Shown here in pieces: positions 53,864-61,513 of a stretch of DNA of 64,000 nt. The notes beneath the pieces are model-generated. The model worked only from the letters and a program-made list of their open reading frames with translations. It made no database searches and had not been told where the DNA came from. Source of the DNA: Bacillus cereus G9842 (lineage in GTDB: Bacteria > Bacillota > Bacilli > Bacillales > Bacillaceae_G); NCBI RefSeq assembly GCF_000021305.1, contig NC_011772.1, positions 3,076,001-3,140,000 of the forward strand, in the 5' to 3' direction. Both the position numbers and the translations under genes were made by a program. The stretch's first letter is position 1. Every line of letters starts with the position of its first letter.

Positions 53864-54625
53864 TTACGCTTTTTCTGTGCCTAAGTTTGCAAGCACATCT
53901 AAAATTTCTTTATAGAATTCTTCACGGGTACTACCGCGATGAATTTCTTTATATAACTCACCATCTTGAATGAATAAAATACGTTGACAGTAACTTGCGC
54001 TGTAAGGATCATGCGTAACCATCATAATGGATACACCTTGCTCTTTATTTAAGCTTGTCATGGCATTAAGTAAACTCGTTGCATTTTTAGAATCTAGGGC
54101 TCCAGTCGGCTCGTCTCCCAAAATAATTGCTGGTTCATGAACTAACGCACGTGCTGCTGCGGAACGTTGCTTTTGTCCACCAGATACTTCAGAAGGATAT
54201 TTTTGAAGTATAGCTGTAATGCCTAACATATCAGCTACTTTTTCTACTTTCTTTCCAATATTACGAGATGAAACACCTTGAAGTGAAAGTGGGAGTGCGA
54301 TATTTTCATAGATAGATAAATTCTCCAATAAGTTAAAGTCTTGGAAAATGAATCCTAACTTTTGTGAACGAAAATCAGAAAGTTCACCCTGCTTCATCCT
54401 CGTAATATCCGTTCCTGCAATTTCAACAACGCCGCCTGTCGCTTTATCTAACGTTGAAATTACATTTAATAATGTTGTTTTACCAGAACCAGAAGGCCCC
54501 ATAATACCGACAAACTCCCCCTCTTGAATTGAGAATGATACACCTTTTAATGCATGTGATTGATTCTCACCTTTTTTACCGTACAATTTTTGAATGTTTT
54601 TTACATCTACAACTGGCTTTATCAT
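53864..54625 (-). CDS. ABC transporter ATPase, BceA/MacB type
   Basis: 253 residues. Walker A is GPSGSGKTT, Q-loop in IFQDFNLL, signature VSGGQKQR, Walker B ILGDEPTGALD, switch His in VTHD. This is the BceA/LolD/MacB branch that partners FtsX-type permeases. The ATG follows TAGGAGGA. It is the first gene of the transporter operon, 247 bp after the sensor kinase gene, with a terminator and a direct-repeat site in between. Confidence 0.92.
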   Translation of the reverse strand: MIKPVVDVKNIQKLYGKKGENQSHALKGVSFSIQEGEFVGIMGPSGSGKTTLLNVISTLDKATGGVVEIAGTDITRMKQGELSDFRSQKLGFIFQDFNLLENLSIYENIALPLSLQGVSSRNIGKKVEKVADMLGITAILQKYPSEVSGGQKQRSAAARALVHEPAIILGDEPTGALDSKNATSLLNAMTSLNKEQGVSIMMVTHDPYSASYCQRILFIQDGELYKEIHRGSTREEFYKEILDVLANLGTEKA

Positions 54626-54812
54626 TTATATCCTCCTACATTTTTTATTTCATTACAATAAGCTACTACGTTTGTTTACTACTAATAAAATAGTCATATT
54701 GCATTCACCCTAAAGCTACAATGAAGTCTTTCCTTTTTTCTTCTTTGCTCACCTCATCACTTTGAATACACCCATGATAAACTATAAAAATTAGGAAACA
54801 CCCTGTAAAATC

Positions 54813-54828
54813 CTTAAGAATTCTTAAG
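54813..54828. promoter_or_regulatory. Candidate response-regulator site upstream of the Bce-type operon
   Basis: CTTAAGAATTCTTAAG: a perfect palindrome that is also a direct repeat TTAAG-N5-TTAAG with 10-bp period, the usual spacing for OmpR-family dimers. It is about 190 bp upstream of the ATPase gene. Confidence 0.45.
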
Positions 54829-54837
54829 TTTTATAAA

Positions 54838-54868
54838 AAAAGCTTATGGAACCTGTAATTCCATAAGC
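54838..54868 (-). terminator. Terminator after the sensor kinase
   Basis: GCTTATGGAA and its exact complement around a 7-base loop, then TTTTTTT on the minus strand. It separates the regulatory genes from the transporter operon. Confidence 0.8.
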
Positions 54869-54872
54869 CGTT

Positions 54873-55949
54873 CTATTTGATTGGATGTTCAACAATAAAG
54901 GACATCCAGCCATCTTTATATTCTGCATGTATATTACCATCATGAAGTTCAACAATTCTTTTTGAGATAGCAAGTCCCAGCCCATTTCCTTGATTATTTT
55001 TTCTTGCCTTATCACCCCTGAAAAACCTTTCAAACAATTTATTTGGATCGCTAACAGGCGATCTCTCGACTTTATTTGATACTTTTAAAATTGCTTTGTT
55101 ATCCATTAATTCAAGACATATGAATAATTGGGATGGTTTCATGCTGTACTTTATCGCATTCATAAACAGATTTTCATATACACGTACCATTTTTTCTGCA
55201 TCTATGAAGATAGGTATTATTTCTTGTGTAATTGATTTTTGAACGATTAAACTTTCCTTTTCAAATATAGGAATGTATTCTCCAACTATTTGCTCCAACA
55301 GACCTGATAAATCAACTTCATTAAGATTTAACTTAGCATCTATGCCTGATAAACGAGTATATTCAAACAGCTCATCAATTAAATATTTCAGTCTCTGTGA
55401 CTTTGAATAAGTGGTTTCAAGGTATTCCTGTAATTGTGTGTTATTGTTGTATTGCCCTCTTTTTAATAAATCTAAATAACCAATAATAGATGTCAACGGT
55501 GTGCGTAAGTCATGAGATACGTTAGTTATGAGCTCATTTTTTGTACGTTCTAATCGTCTTTCTTGTTCAAATGTATTTTCCAATTCCTTAGACATATAGT
55601 TGATATTTTTAGCAAGTTGGGTCAATTCGTCCTTCCCCTTAATCCCAATTGTTAGACCTAGTTTTCCATTGGCAATATCATTCACGTTATCAGAAATAAG
55701 CTTCAAATATACTATTTTCTTTCGAACCAATATCAAAAAAAGTATAATAAAGGTAAAGATTGCGAACGCGAATAAGAACAACATTGCGACATTGAATTCA
55801 AACATACCAAATTCTTCGTGTTTTATAAATAATGGATCTATGACGTATGCCAAAATGAGGATTGTTAAACCAAATGAAATAAAAAAACTAATTGCAACAG
55901 CACCAAGAAGTTTTATAATGATCTTATTTCTGAAACTAACATTCTTCAT
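54873..55949 (-). CDS. VanS-like sensor histidine kinase
   Basis: 358 residues: two membrane helices (about 11-35 and 50-72) with a very short outside loop, HAMP, HisKA with phospho-His in TNVSHDLRTPLTSI, and HATPase with NLFMNAIKYS and GLGLAISKRIV. It resembles VanS/YcbM-type kinases rather than BceS. The short loop suggests that it senses through the membrane or through the nearby Bce-type transporter. Its ATG overlaps the regulator stop (ATGA). Confidence 0.9.
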   Translation of the reverse strand: MKNVSFRNKIIIKLLGAVAISFFISFGLTILILAYVIDPLFIKHEEFGMFEFNVAMLFLFAFAIFTFIILFLILVRKKIVYLKLISDNVNDIANGKLGLTIGIKGKDELTQLAKNINYMSKELENTFEQERRLERTKNELITNVSHDLRTPLTSIIGYLDLLKRGQYNNNTQLQEYLETTYSKSQRLKYLIDELFEYTRLSGIDAKLNLNEVDLSGLLEQIVGEYIPIFEKESLIVQKSITQEIIPIFIDAEKMVRVYENLFMNAIKYSMKPSQLFICLELMDNKAILKVSNKVERSPVSDPNKLFERFFRGDKARKNNQGNGLGLAISKRIVELHDGNIHAEYKDGWMSFIVEHPIK

Positions 55950-56632
55950 ATTTTATACCCAATTCCCCAAACAGTTTTAATGTAAATGGGATGTTTAGAA
56001 TCCTCTTCAATTTTGTCTCTTATTTTTGTAATATGCACCATGATGGTATTGTCTGATTTATAAAAAACCTCTTTCCAAACTGCTTCATATATTTTTGCTA
56101 CACTCAGGACAATCCCTTTATTGCGGGCAAGTAGTTCGAGAATAGCAAACTCTTTTGGAGTTAACCTTGTTTCTTTTCCTCTTACCCATACTTGACGTGT
56201 ATCTGTATTTACGGTTAAGTCACCAATTTCTAGAATGCTTTTATTATGTTCTACGGACGTATTGTATTTTTTAAATCTTCTTAATTGGGATTTCACTCTA
56301 GCGATTAATTCTAATGGGTTAAACGGTTTTGATAAATAATCGTCTGCACCAGAGGCTAGGCCCTGAATTTTGTCTATATCCTCAGATTTTGCAGATAGCA
56401 TAATGATAGGCATATTGCGATCTTCCCTAATTTTCATACATGCTTCAATGCCATCCATATTCGGCATCATAATATCTAAAATAACCAAATCAAATTCCTT
56501 TTCTTCTAACAGTTGTAAAGCTTGTATAGCATCTTCTGCCTTTTGAGTTTTTAGGCCTTCATTTTCTAGATATACAGAGATAAGATTTCTAATCTCTTTA
56601 TCATCATCAACAATAAGAATTTTTGACTCCAT
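55946..56632 (-). CDS. VanR-like OmpR-family response regulator
   Basis: 228 residues: receiver with DDD acidic cluster, phospho-Asp in LVILDIMMPN, Lys in YLSKPFNPLEL, and a winged-helix output (LTPKEFAILELLARNKG ... VHITKIRDKIE). The ATG at 56632 follows GGAGGAA; the longest frame starts at 56656. It forms one operon with the kinase and likely controls the Bce-type operon downstream. Confidence 0.92.
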   Translation of the reverse strand: MESKILIVDDDKEIRNLISVYLENEGLKTQKAEDAIQALQLLEEKEFDLVILDIMMPNMDGIEACMKIREDRNMPIIMLSAKSEDIDKIQGLASGADDYLSKPFNPLELIARVKSQLRRFKKYNTSVEHNKSILEIGDLTVNTDTRQVWVRGKETRLTPKEFAILELLARNKGIVLSVAKIYEAVWKEVFYKSDNTIMVHITKIRDKIEEDSKHPIYIKTVWGIGYKI

Positions 56633-56768
56633 ATTATTCCTCCACATTAAATGCAATAAGTATTCAATAAAGCATATATTTGTTGTTACTTAGTTAATAA
56701 ACTTAATAGAGATGGTTTCTATCTTTTTTCTTTACTTAAGACGATTCTTTGTAAAATACACAAAAAGA

Positions 56769-56788
56769 CCGTCACAGTATTGTGACGG
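56769..56788 (-). terminator. Terminator after the beta-lactamase gene
   Basis: CCGTCACA-GTAT-TGTGACGG, a perfect stem followed by TCTTTTTG on the minus strand. Confidence 0.8.
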
Positions 56789-56822
56789 AAAAACAGGAAA
56801 ACTTCAATAACTAATACTATTA

Positions 56823-57782
56823 TTATTTATTTTTAGCTTTTAAGACACCCAGCGCTATTTTGGTTGCTTCTGCAATAAGCTTATCATCGTATTTAGCATC
56901 CTCTTTATCATGATTAGAAAGTATCGCAAGAACAATTGGCTTTTTATTTGGTGGCCAAATAATTGCGATATCATTTCTGGTTCCATAAGATCCCGATCCC
57001 GTCTTATCAGCTACTTCCCATCCTCCTGGAACTCCAGCACGAATTAAGTTGTCTCCCGTAGTATTCCTTTTCATCCAATCTATTAATAAATCCCGTTTCT
57101 CAGTTGAAAGTACATCTCCTAGCGCAAAAGCCTGAAGACTAGTAGCTAATGCCTTTGGGGTACTAGTATCATGTACGTCTCCTGGATGCACTTCGTTTAA
57201 CTCTGGTTCAAAACGTTCAGGATTTGTAACGGTATCTCCTATTTCTCTCAGTGATTTTTTGAATTCACTAGGTCCACCTAATTGTTTAAGAATAAGATTT
57301 TGCGCAGTATTATCACTATATCGAAGGGAAGCATCTGCAAGCTCTTTCAGAGTCATACCCCTATCAACATACTTTTCTGTAATTGGATTGTAATTAACAA
57401 GATCTTCACGAGTATACAAAACTCTTTGATTTAGATCTTCTATTGATTTCTTTTGTAAAAGTACTCCCACAGCTAAAGCTTTGTGGGTAGATGCGTATGC
57501 AAACCGTTTATCTGATTGATACGTAACGATTTGATTCGTATCAGTGTCCAATGCATAAATACCGAGTTTAGCATCAAATTCTTTTTCAAGTTTAGCAAAA
57601 GAATCATTACCGGTAGTTTCTTGTTTGGTTTGATTTGTTTGTTTTGTTTGTTTCGTTTGTTTAGGTAATTCAGATTGAGTATTGCCATCGGAACAGCCTA
57701 TAAGCGTTGCACATGAAAGGAATACTACAGGTACCACCTTTTTGTAATGTAAAATGTTAAAAAACTTGTTTAAGACTATCAT
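56823..57782 (-). CDS. bla: Class A beta-lactamase, membrane lipoprotein (B. cereus type III / Bla1-like)
   Basis: 319 residues. The signal peptide ends in LIGC (Cys30), a lipobox, as in B. cereus beta-lactamase III. Active-site motifs are S98-T-H-K101, YSDN (the SDN loop), FEPELNE with the general-base Glu, and DKTGSGSYG. The residue between T and K in the first motif is His, where the type III enzyme I remember has Ser; Sxx K is intact. After the lipobox comes a low-complexity linker built from KQT/NQT repeats. The ATG follows AAAGAGG. It hydrolyses penicillins. No BlaI/BlaR genes are nearby. Confidence 0.92.
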   Translation of the reverse strand: MIVLNKFFNILHYKKVVPVVFLSCATLIGCSDGNTQSELPKQTKQTKQTNQTKQETTGNDSFAKLEKEFDAKLGIYALDTDTNQIVTYQSDKRFAYASTHKALAVGVLLQKKSIEDLNQRVLYTREDLVNYNPITEKYVDRGMTLKELADASLRYSDNTAQNLILKQLGGPSEFKKSLREIGDTVTNPERFEPELNEVHPGDVHDTSTPKALATSLQAFALGDVLSTEKRDLLIDWMKRNTTGDNLIRAGVPGGWEVADKTGSGSYGTRNDIAIIWPPNKKPIVLAILSNHDKEDAKYDDKLIAEATKIALGVLKAKNK

Positions 57783-57833
57783 ACATTTTCAACCTCTTTC
57801 AAGAATATATGTTTTTTTAGGTGTTATACATAT

Positions 57834-57856
57834 CGATACAATTAAAGAGTGTATCG
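57834..57856. promoter_or_regulatory. Inverted repeat upstream of bla
   Basis: CGATACA-N9-TGTATCG, about 50 bp upstream of the bla start; a second, overlapping pair AGAGTG / CACTCT follows. It could be an operator; no regulator is known to me for it. The rest of the gap to 57991 holds nothing recognised. Confidence 0.35.
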
Positions 57857-57991
57857 GATATCACTCTCTTGCATCTCACTTTTCATAAAATGAGTGAACT
57901 ATCATGAACCCCTGTTTTATACGTATACTTAATAGACAACCTAAGTAACAAGTTTGTTCCATTTTTATCAGTAGTCGTATCTAGAAACCTA

Positions 57992-58025
57992 AAAAAGTCC
58001 ATTTAGAAAATCTAAATGGACTTTT
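57992..58025. terminator. Terminator after the DUF5412 gene
   Basis: AAAAGTCCATTTAGA and its exact complement with a 3-base loop; A and T runs on both sides. It lies 60 bases after the stop codon at 58089. Confidence 0.8.
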
Positions 58026-58088
58026 TCACTCATATAATCCTATCTATAGTTAAACGAATAAGATTAAATAAATTTAATTTTTCTTATT

Positions 58089-58496
58089 TTATCTAATAAA
58101 CTGTTTAGGCATTTCTTTAACGTGCTTATCGTCATCACGCCAATCATAGGTTTCTTTCTGTGAAACATCTAAAGTTTGATCTCCAATTCTAACAATATTC
58201 TTATTTACCCATTCAATATCTGGATCTGTATCTGGATAGTTCCAATATATATTTTTCTCTGAATCTGTATCAAGGTTAACTAATTCACCCCTAACAGCAT
58301 CCGCACTTAATGATCCTGCATTATGAAAATAAGTCTTGATGAGATATTTTCCATCTGGAGATTTCACTGTTCGAATGAATTCCCCTTTTGGAACACCTTG
58401 CAAACTAAAAAATTTCCAATATCCAAACCCAATTATAATTACTAACATAGTAATTATAGTTAGTAATACTTTTCTTTTTGTTTTTTTTAATTTCAC
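58089..58496 (-). CDS. DUF5412-family membrane-anchored protein
   Basis: 135 residues with one N-terminal membrane helix (about residues 10-28) and an outside domain beginning GVPKGEFIRTVKSPDGKYLIKTYF, which matches the DUF5412 family of Firmicutes; function unknown. The conserved end reads IGDQTLDV. The start appears to be a GTG with only a weak AAAAG upstream; no better start was found. Confidence 0.7.
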   Translation of the reverse strand: MKLKKTKRKVLLTIITMLVIIIGFGYWKFFSLQGVPKGEFIRTVKSPDGKYLIKTYFHNAGSLSADAVRGELVNLDTDSEKNIYWNYPDTDPDIEWVNKNIVRIGDQTLDVSQKETYDWRDDDKHVKEMPKQFIR

Positions 58497-58639
58497 CTTT
58501 TGTATTTATAATACTCATTCAACTCCATTCCATAGAACTAATACTATATTATACCATTAAATAAATGGTATAATATATCAAAAATAAAAATCCTCCCGTA
58601 ATAGTATTATAAAAAGGGCATGTGATGGTCTCCCTATTT

Positions 58640-58696
58640 ATAAAGTGAAACTTTAATCCCACTCACCAATCGGGCTACCCGTTAATGCGGGATAAA
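58640..58696 (+). repeat. bcr1-like repeat copy E (mini)
   Basis: 57 bp between ATAAA copies. It joins the first 15 or so bases (GTGAAACTTTAATC) to CACTCACCAATCGGGC and to CCGTTAATGCGGGATAAA, so the inner stems are deleted but both ends remain. Confidence 0.75.
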
Positions 58697-58743
58697 CATG
58701 AAAATTCCCCTTTAAGAAAAATATAAAAAATCAGACAGTATAC

Positions 58744-58772
58744 TTGAATTGCTCTTCGCAAGAGAATATACT
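58744..58772 (+). promoter_or_regulatory. Sigma-A-type promoter of the candidate RNA
   Basis: TTGAAT, 17 bases, TATACT: a near-consensus promoter. Its expected start point (about 58779) coincides with the first stem of the RNA. An inverted repeat (AGTATA / TATACT with a CTCTT / AAGAG hairpin inside) overlaps it. Confidence 0.65.
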
Positions 58773-58778
58773 AATAAA

Positions 58779-59003
58779 GCAGGCTATGACGTTCCTTCCT
58801 TCTAACTTCTTTGACCAAATAGGGATGTTACTTTCCTGCTAAACACATAGGCTATGACAATTCTTCCTTCTTTGTAGAAATTTCAAATTGTTTTAGAGTT
58901 GTCAATTTCCTATGAAAATAATTAGACTATAAAACCTCTTTCTTCTTTGGGATTGAATAAACTTTAGTTTATCAACCATTGATGTAGAGGTTTTCTTTTC
59001 TTA
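58779..59003 (+). ncRNA. Candidate structured RNA with two related stem units
   Basis: Unit 1 (58778-58840): AGCAGG pairs with CCTGCT; inside, CTATGAC pairs through TGAC with GTTA. Unit 2 (58845-58914): CATAGG pairs with CCTATG; inside, CTATGAC pairs through TGACAA with TTGTCA. Both have the same layout: GGCTATGAC, then a pyrimidine-rich loop containing CTTCTTTG, then TTTCCT. The outer stems differ in sequence but keep pairing. A third CTTCTTTG lies in the terminator that follows. No open frame fills the region. It could be a free small RNA or a leader for the gene at 59191. I do not recognise a known riboswitch class. Confidence 0.55.
58931..58999 (+). terminator. Terminator of the candidate RNA
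   Basis: AAAACCTCT pairs with AGAGGTTTT; an inner ATAAAC / GTTTAT hairpin lies in the loop; TTTTCTTTTC follows. It lies 190 bp before the start codon of the TerD-domain gene. Confidence 0.65.
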
Positions 59004-59190
59004 ATTAACAAATTACCACTTAACAACTAAATGTTATACCCCTAATTTTCCACTAAAAAATAGCTATGTACCCTCAGTGCATTTCTCTATAATTAGTGTG
59101 TTTATGCATGTAAAAATAAAAATCTACCACTGAAAGGAGGACAGTCAGACTATTCCCCTCTTTTATAAGGAGTGAATAGCTGGCGTTCTC

Positions 59191-61302
59191 ATGAAAAATT
59201 CTATTTACATAAGAAGAAGTTTGAAAGTAATTATAAAAAGAGAAGAAAATAAACTACCGAACATTTATTTAGCCACTGTTTTAAAAAACTTGGAAAGTTT
59301 AGGATTTACTTTTTCCGAGCCTTTAATAGAAGAGTTGCAAACACTTTCGGTTGATACATTCACATCGTTTTACAAAGAGTTGGTAAAACATTTAAAAGAA
59401 ATGGTTGGTGCACATATTCAGTTTGCTCCTATGTATCCAAACTTTCCGCAACAAATGATGGATTTAAGTGACGCTGATTTATACATTAATGCTATTATTC
59501 ATTATGTGACGTTGCGCCTACCTGTATCAAAAGTAGAAGAACGACTTCCTCTTTTAGATAGCGTTGATTTGAAAGTTATTAACTTAGGAAGTGAAGAAGA
59601 TTTCAATCAAATGATTTCTCAATTGATTAGTGCAAACAGCTCTATTTCCTCAACTGATAAGACAGATGTAGAATGGGCTATTACACACACTGAAGATGTT
59701 TCCTGTTTTCTACCTAATGTAATTCCTCATAAGGAAAATATGTCTTTTATAATTGGAGTTTTATTAATAAACAGAAAAATATCAGCCGATGCTGCTGCAA
59801 AGTATTTTAAAACAGCAACTGATGTTCTTCGCCTTGCAGTTGCTTTATCTGAAGGCGATGTGAGTTTAGCATCTTCCGTTCGATTCAAGAAGTTTAACCG
59901 AGCAGAAAGACGCTTCCTTTTAGGATTGTTAGAGCAATGCGGAAACATTACCGAAGATATGCTTCGATACAAAAAACGTTGGATTCGTCTAGGTGAAATT
60001 CTTCATCCAGCAGAATATCATACTCGTTTCCCAAAAACCCACCGAGCATTTGAGATTCTTCGCAACAACATTAAAGTTGAAACATTTAATGGAAAAATAG
60101 AAGCAGCTTTGTTGAATCGTGATATCATGACAGCGAAAAATCTTTTAAAAACTCGCCCTGGGGAATTTGCCAGACGCTTGGATCATTTAATCCGTTTATG
60201 TAGTGATAAGTCAACAGATGTTTTCCATATTCTCGAAGAGTTTCTAAGTATAATAGGAGACGTTTCTACTCCTGTATTACTTCAACTCACAGCTCATTTT
60301 AAGCATCGAAATGATAAAAATGAATTTCGTACCTTTTTTCCAAAGGGAAATGTAGCAAAAGCTATAGGTATTGAAAATACACTTCCATTTATCTCAAAGG
60401 ATATTTGTTTAATGATTGTAAAAATGTGTGAAGATACTTTAAAAAATCGCTTCGCAAAACTTCCAAGTCTCGGAAAAGTATTTTTGGATGAACAGTTAAA
60501 AAATCACTTAGTTCCCTTCTCTCAACGTTCAGCCAGCAAAGCGCTTCGCACATTATCTCGAGGAAGTAAAGTAGATTTGCCAGAAGGAGATACGATTCGT
60601 TTTTTCCTATGGTGGAAAGAAGGCTATGTGAATGGACAACATACAGGACGCGTTGACATTGATTTGTCTGCTGCAATGTACGACGAAGATTGGCAATACA
60701 AAGAACATGTATCCTTCACGAACTTACGTTCAAAAAATTTCAAAGCCTACCATAGCGGAGACATTACTTCTGCACCAAAGGGGGCATCTGAATTCATTGA
60801 TTTCGATATTCCGTCTGTGCTGAAATATGGTGGACGCTATGTAGTCATGACTTTGCTTTCTTACACAGACCAACCATATAAAGATTTACCAGAATGCTTT
60901 ACTGGTTGGATGGTTCGTCAATATCCTGGTTCAGGTGAAATATTTGAACCTTCTACTGTTCAAGATAAAGTGGATATTACTGCCGACACCCAAATCTCTA
61001 TTCCAGTTATCTTAGACTTAAAGGAACGAAAATTGATTTGGACAGATTTATCTCTTACAAGAGATCTAACTTATGATAATACCATCGAGGCGAATCAAAA
61101 AGGTATGATACTAGTTGGAAAGGCTTTAACTAATTTAGTTAAACCGAATTTATATGACTTGTTCCGATTACATATTGAAGCTAGAGGTGAACTCGTTCAA
61201 GACATCGAAGAAGCAGAAACTATTTTCTCTTTGGATAAAGGGATTACTCCTCTCGATATTGAAAAAATAATATCTGATTTTATAGCTGACCCACAAGGCT
61301 AA
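59191..61302 (+). CDS. TerD-domain protein of the MXAN_6230/SCO0854 type
   Basis: 703 residues. The N-terminal 450 residues are mainly helical (KLPNIYLATVLKNLESLGFTFSE; FAPMYPNFPQQMMDLSDADLYINA) and match large proteins linked with tellurite-resistance-like stress systems. The C-terminal third is TerD-like: RVDIDLSAAMYDEDW, HSGDITSAPKGASEFIDFDI, YGGRYVVMTLLSY and IPVILDLKERKLIWTDLSL. Relatives often carry a RING-like zinc domain; no Cys/His cluster is seen here. The start ATG is 18 bases from AAGGAG, unusually far; a TTG at 59221 is an alternative. Other ter genes are not adjacent. Function in metal or stress response is inferred. Confidence 0.8.
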   Translation: MKNSIYIRRSLKVIIKREENKLPNIYLATVLKNLESLGFTFSEPLIEELQTLSVDTFTSFYKELVKHLKEMVGAHIQFAPMYPNFPQQMMDLSDADLYINAIIHYVTLRLPVSKVEERLPLLDSVDLKVINLGSEEDFNQMISQLISANSSISSTDKTDVEWAITHTEDVSCFLPNVIPHKENMSFIIGVLLINRKISADAAAKYFKTATDVLRLAVALSEGDVSLASSVRFKKFNRAERRFLLGLLEQCGNITEDMLRYKKRWIRLGEILHPAEYHTRFPKTHRAFEILRNNIKVETFNGKIEAALLNRDIMTAKNLLKTRPGEFARRLDHLIRLCSDKSTDVFHILEEFLSIIGDVSTPVLLQLTAHFKHRNDKNEFRTFFPKGNVAKAIGIENTLPFISKDICLMIVKMCEDTLKNRFAKLPSLGKVFLDEQLKNHLVPFSQRSASKALRTLSRGSKVDLPEGDTIRFFLWWKEGYVNGQHTGRVDIDLSAAMYDEDWQYKEHVSFTNLRSKNFKAYHSGDITSAPKGASEFIDFDIPSVLKYGGRYVVMTLLSYTDQPYKDLPECFTGWMVRQYPGSGEIFEPSTVQDKVDITADTQISIPVILDLKERKLIWTDLSLTRDLTYDNTIEANQKGMILVGKALTNLVKPNLYDLFRLHIEARGELVQDIEEAETIFSLDKGITPLDIEKIISDFIADPQG

Positions 61303-61358
61303 CTACATTACAAACATTGATAATGTGTGGAAAATATCCATGTATAATGTCTATGTGA

Positions 61359-61398
61359 AACAGGACCTGATAGATGCATATCAGGTCCTGTTTTTTAT
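61359..61398 (+). terminator. Terminator after the TerD-domain gene
   Basis: AACAGGACCTGATA and its exact complement around a 6-base loop, followed by TTTTTT. Confidence 0.88.
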
Positions 61399-61513
61399 TT
61401 AGTAGATACTAAATAGGCCGGTTAATCATTATTCAGCTAAATACACGATACTAATAAAGTGAAATTTATTCGAAAGAAGTTCATTAGTTAATACGTATCT
61501 AATTAAGAAACAT

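Noticed and set aside
58550..58572. Small palindrome TATACCATT / AATGGTATA
   Set aside because: It is short, AT-rich and lies upstream of a gene with a weak start; no regulator or function can be attached to it.
59172..59252. GTG frame ahead of the TerD-domain gene, possible frameshifted N-terminus
   Set aside because: The GTG overlaps its own AAGGAG site, and the main frame already carries the expected IKREENKLP segment, so no frameshift is needed.
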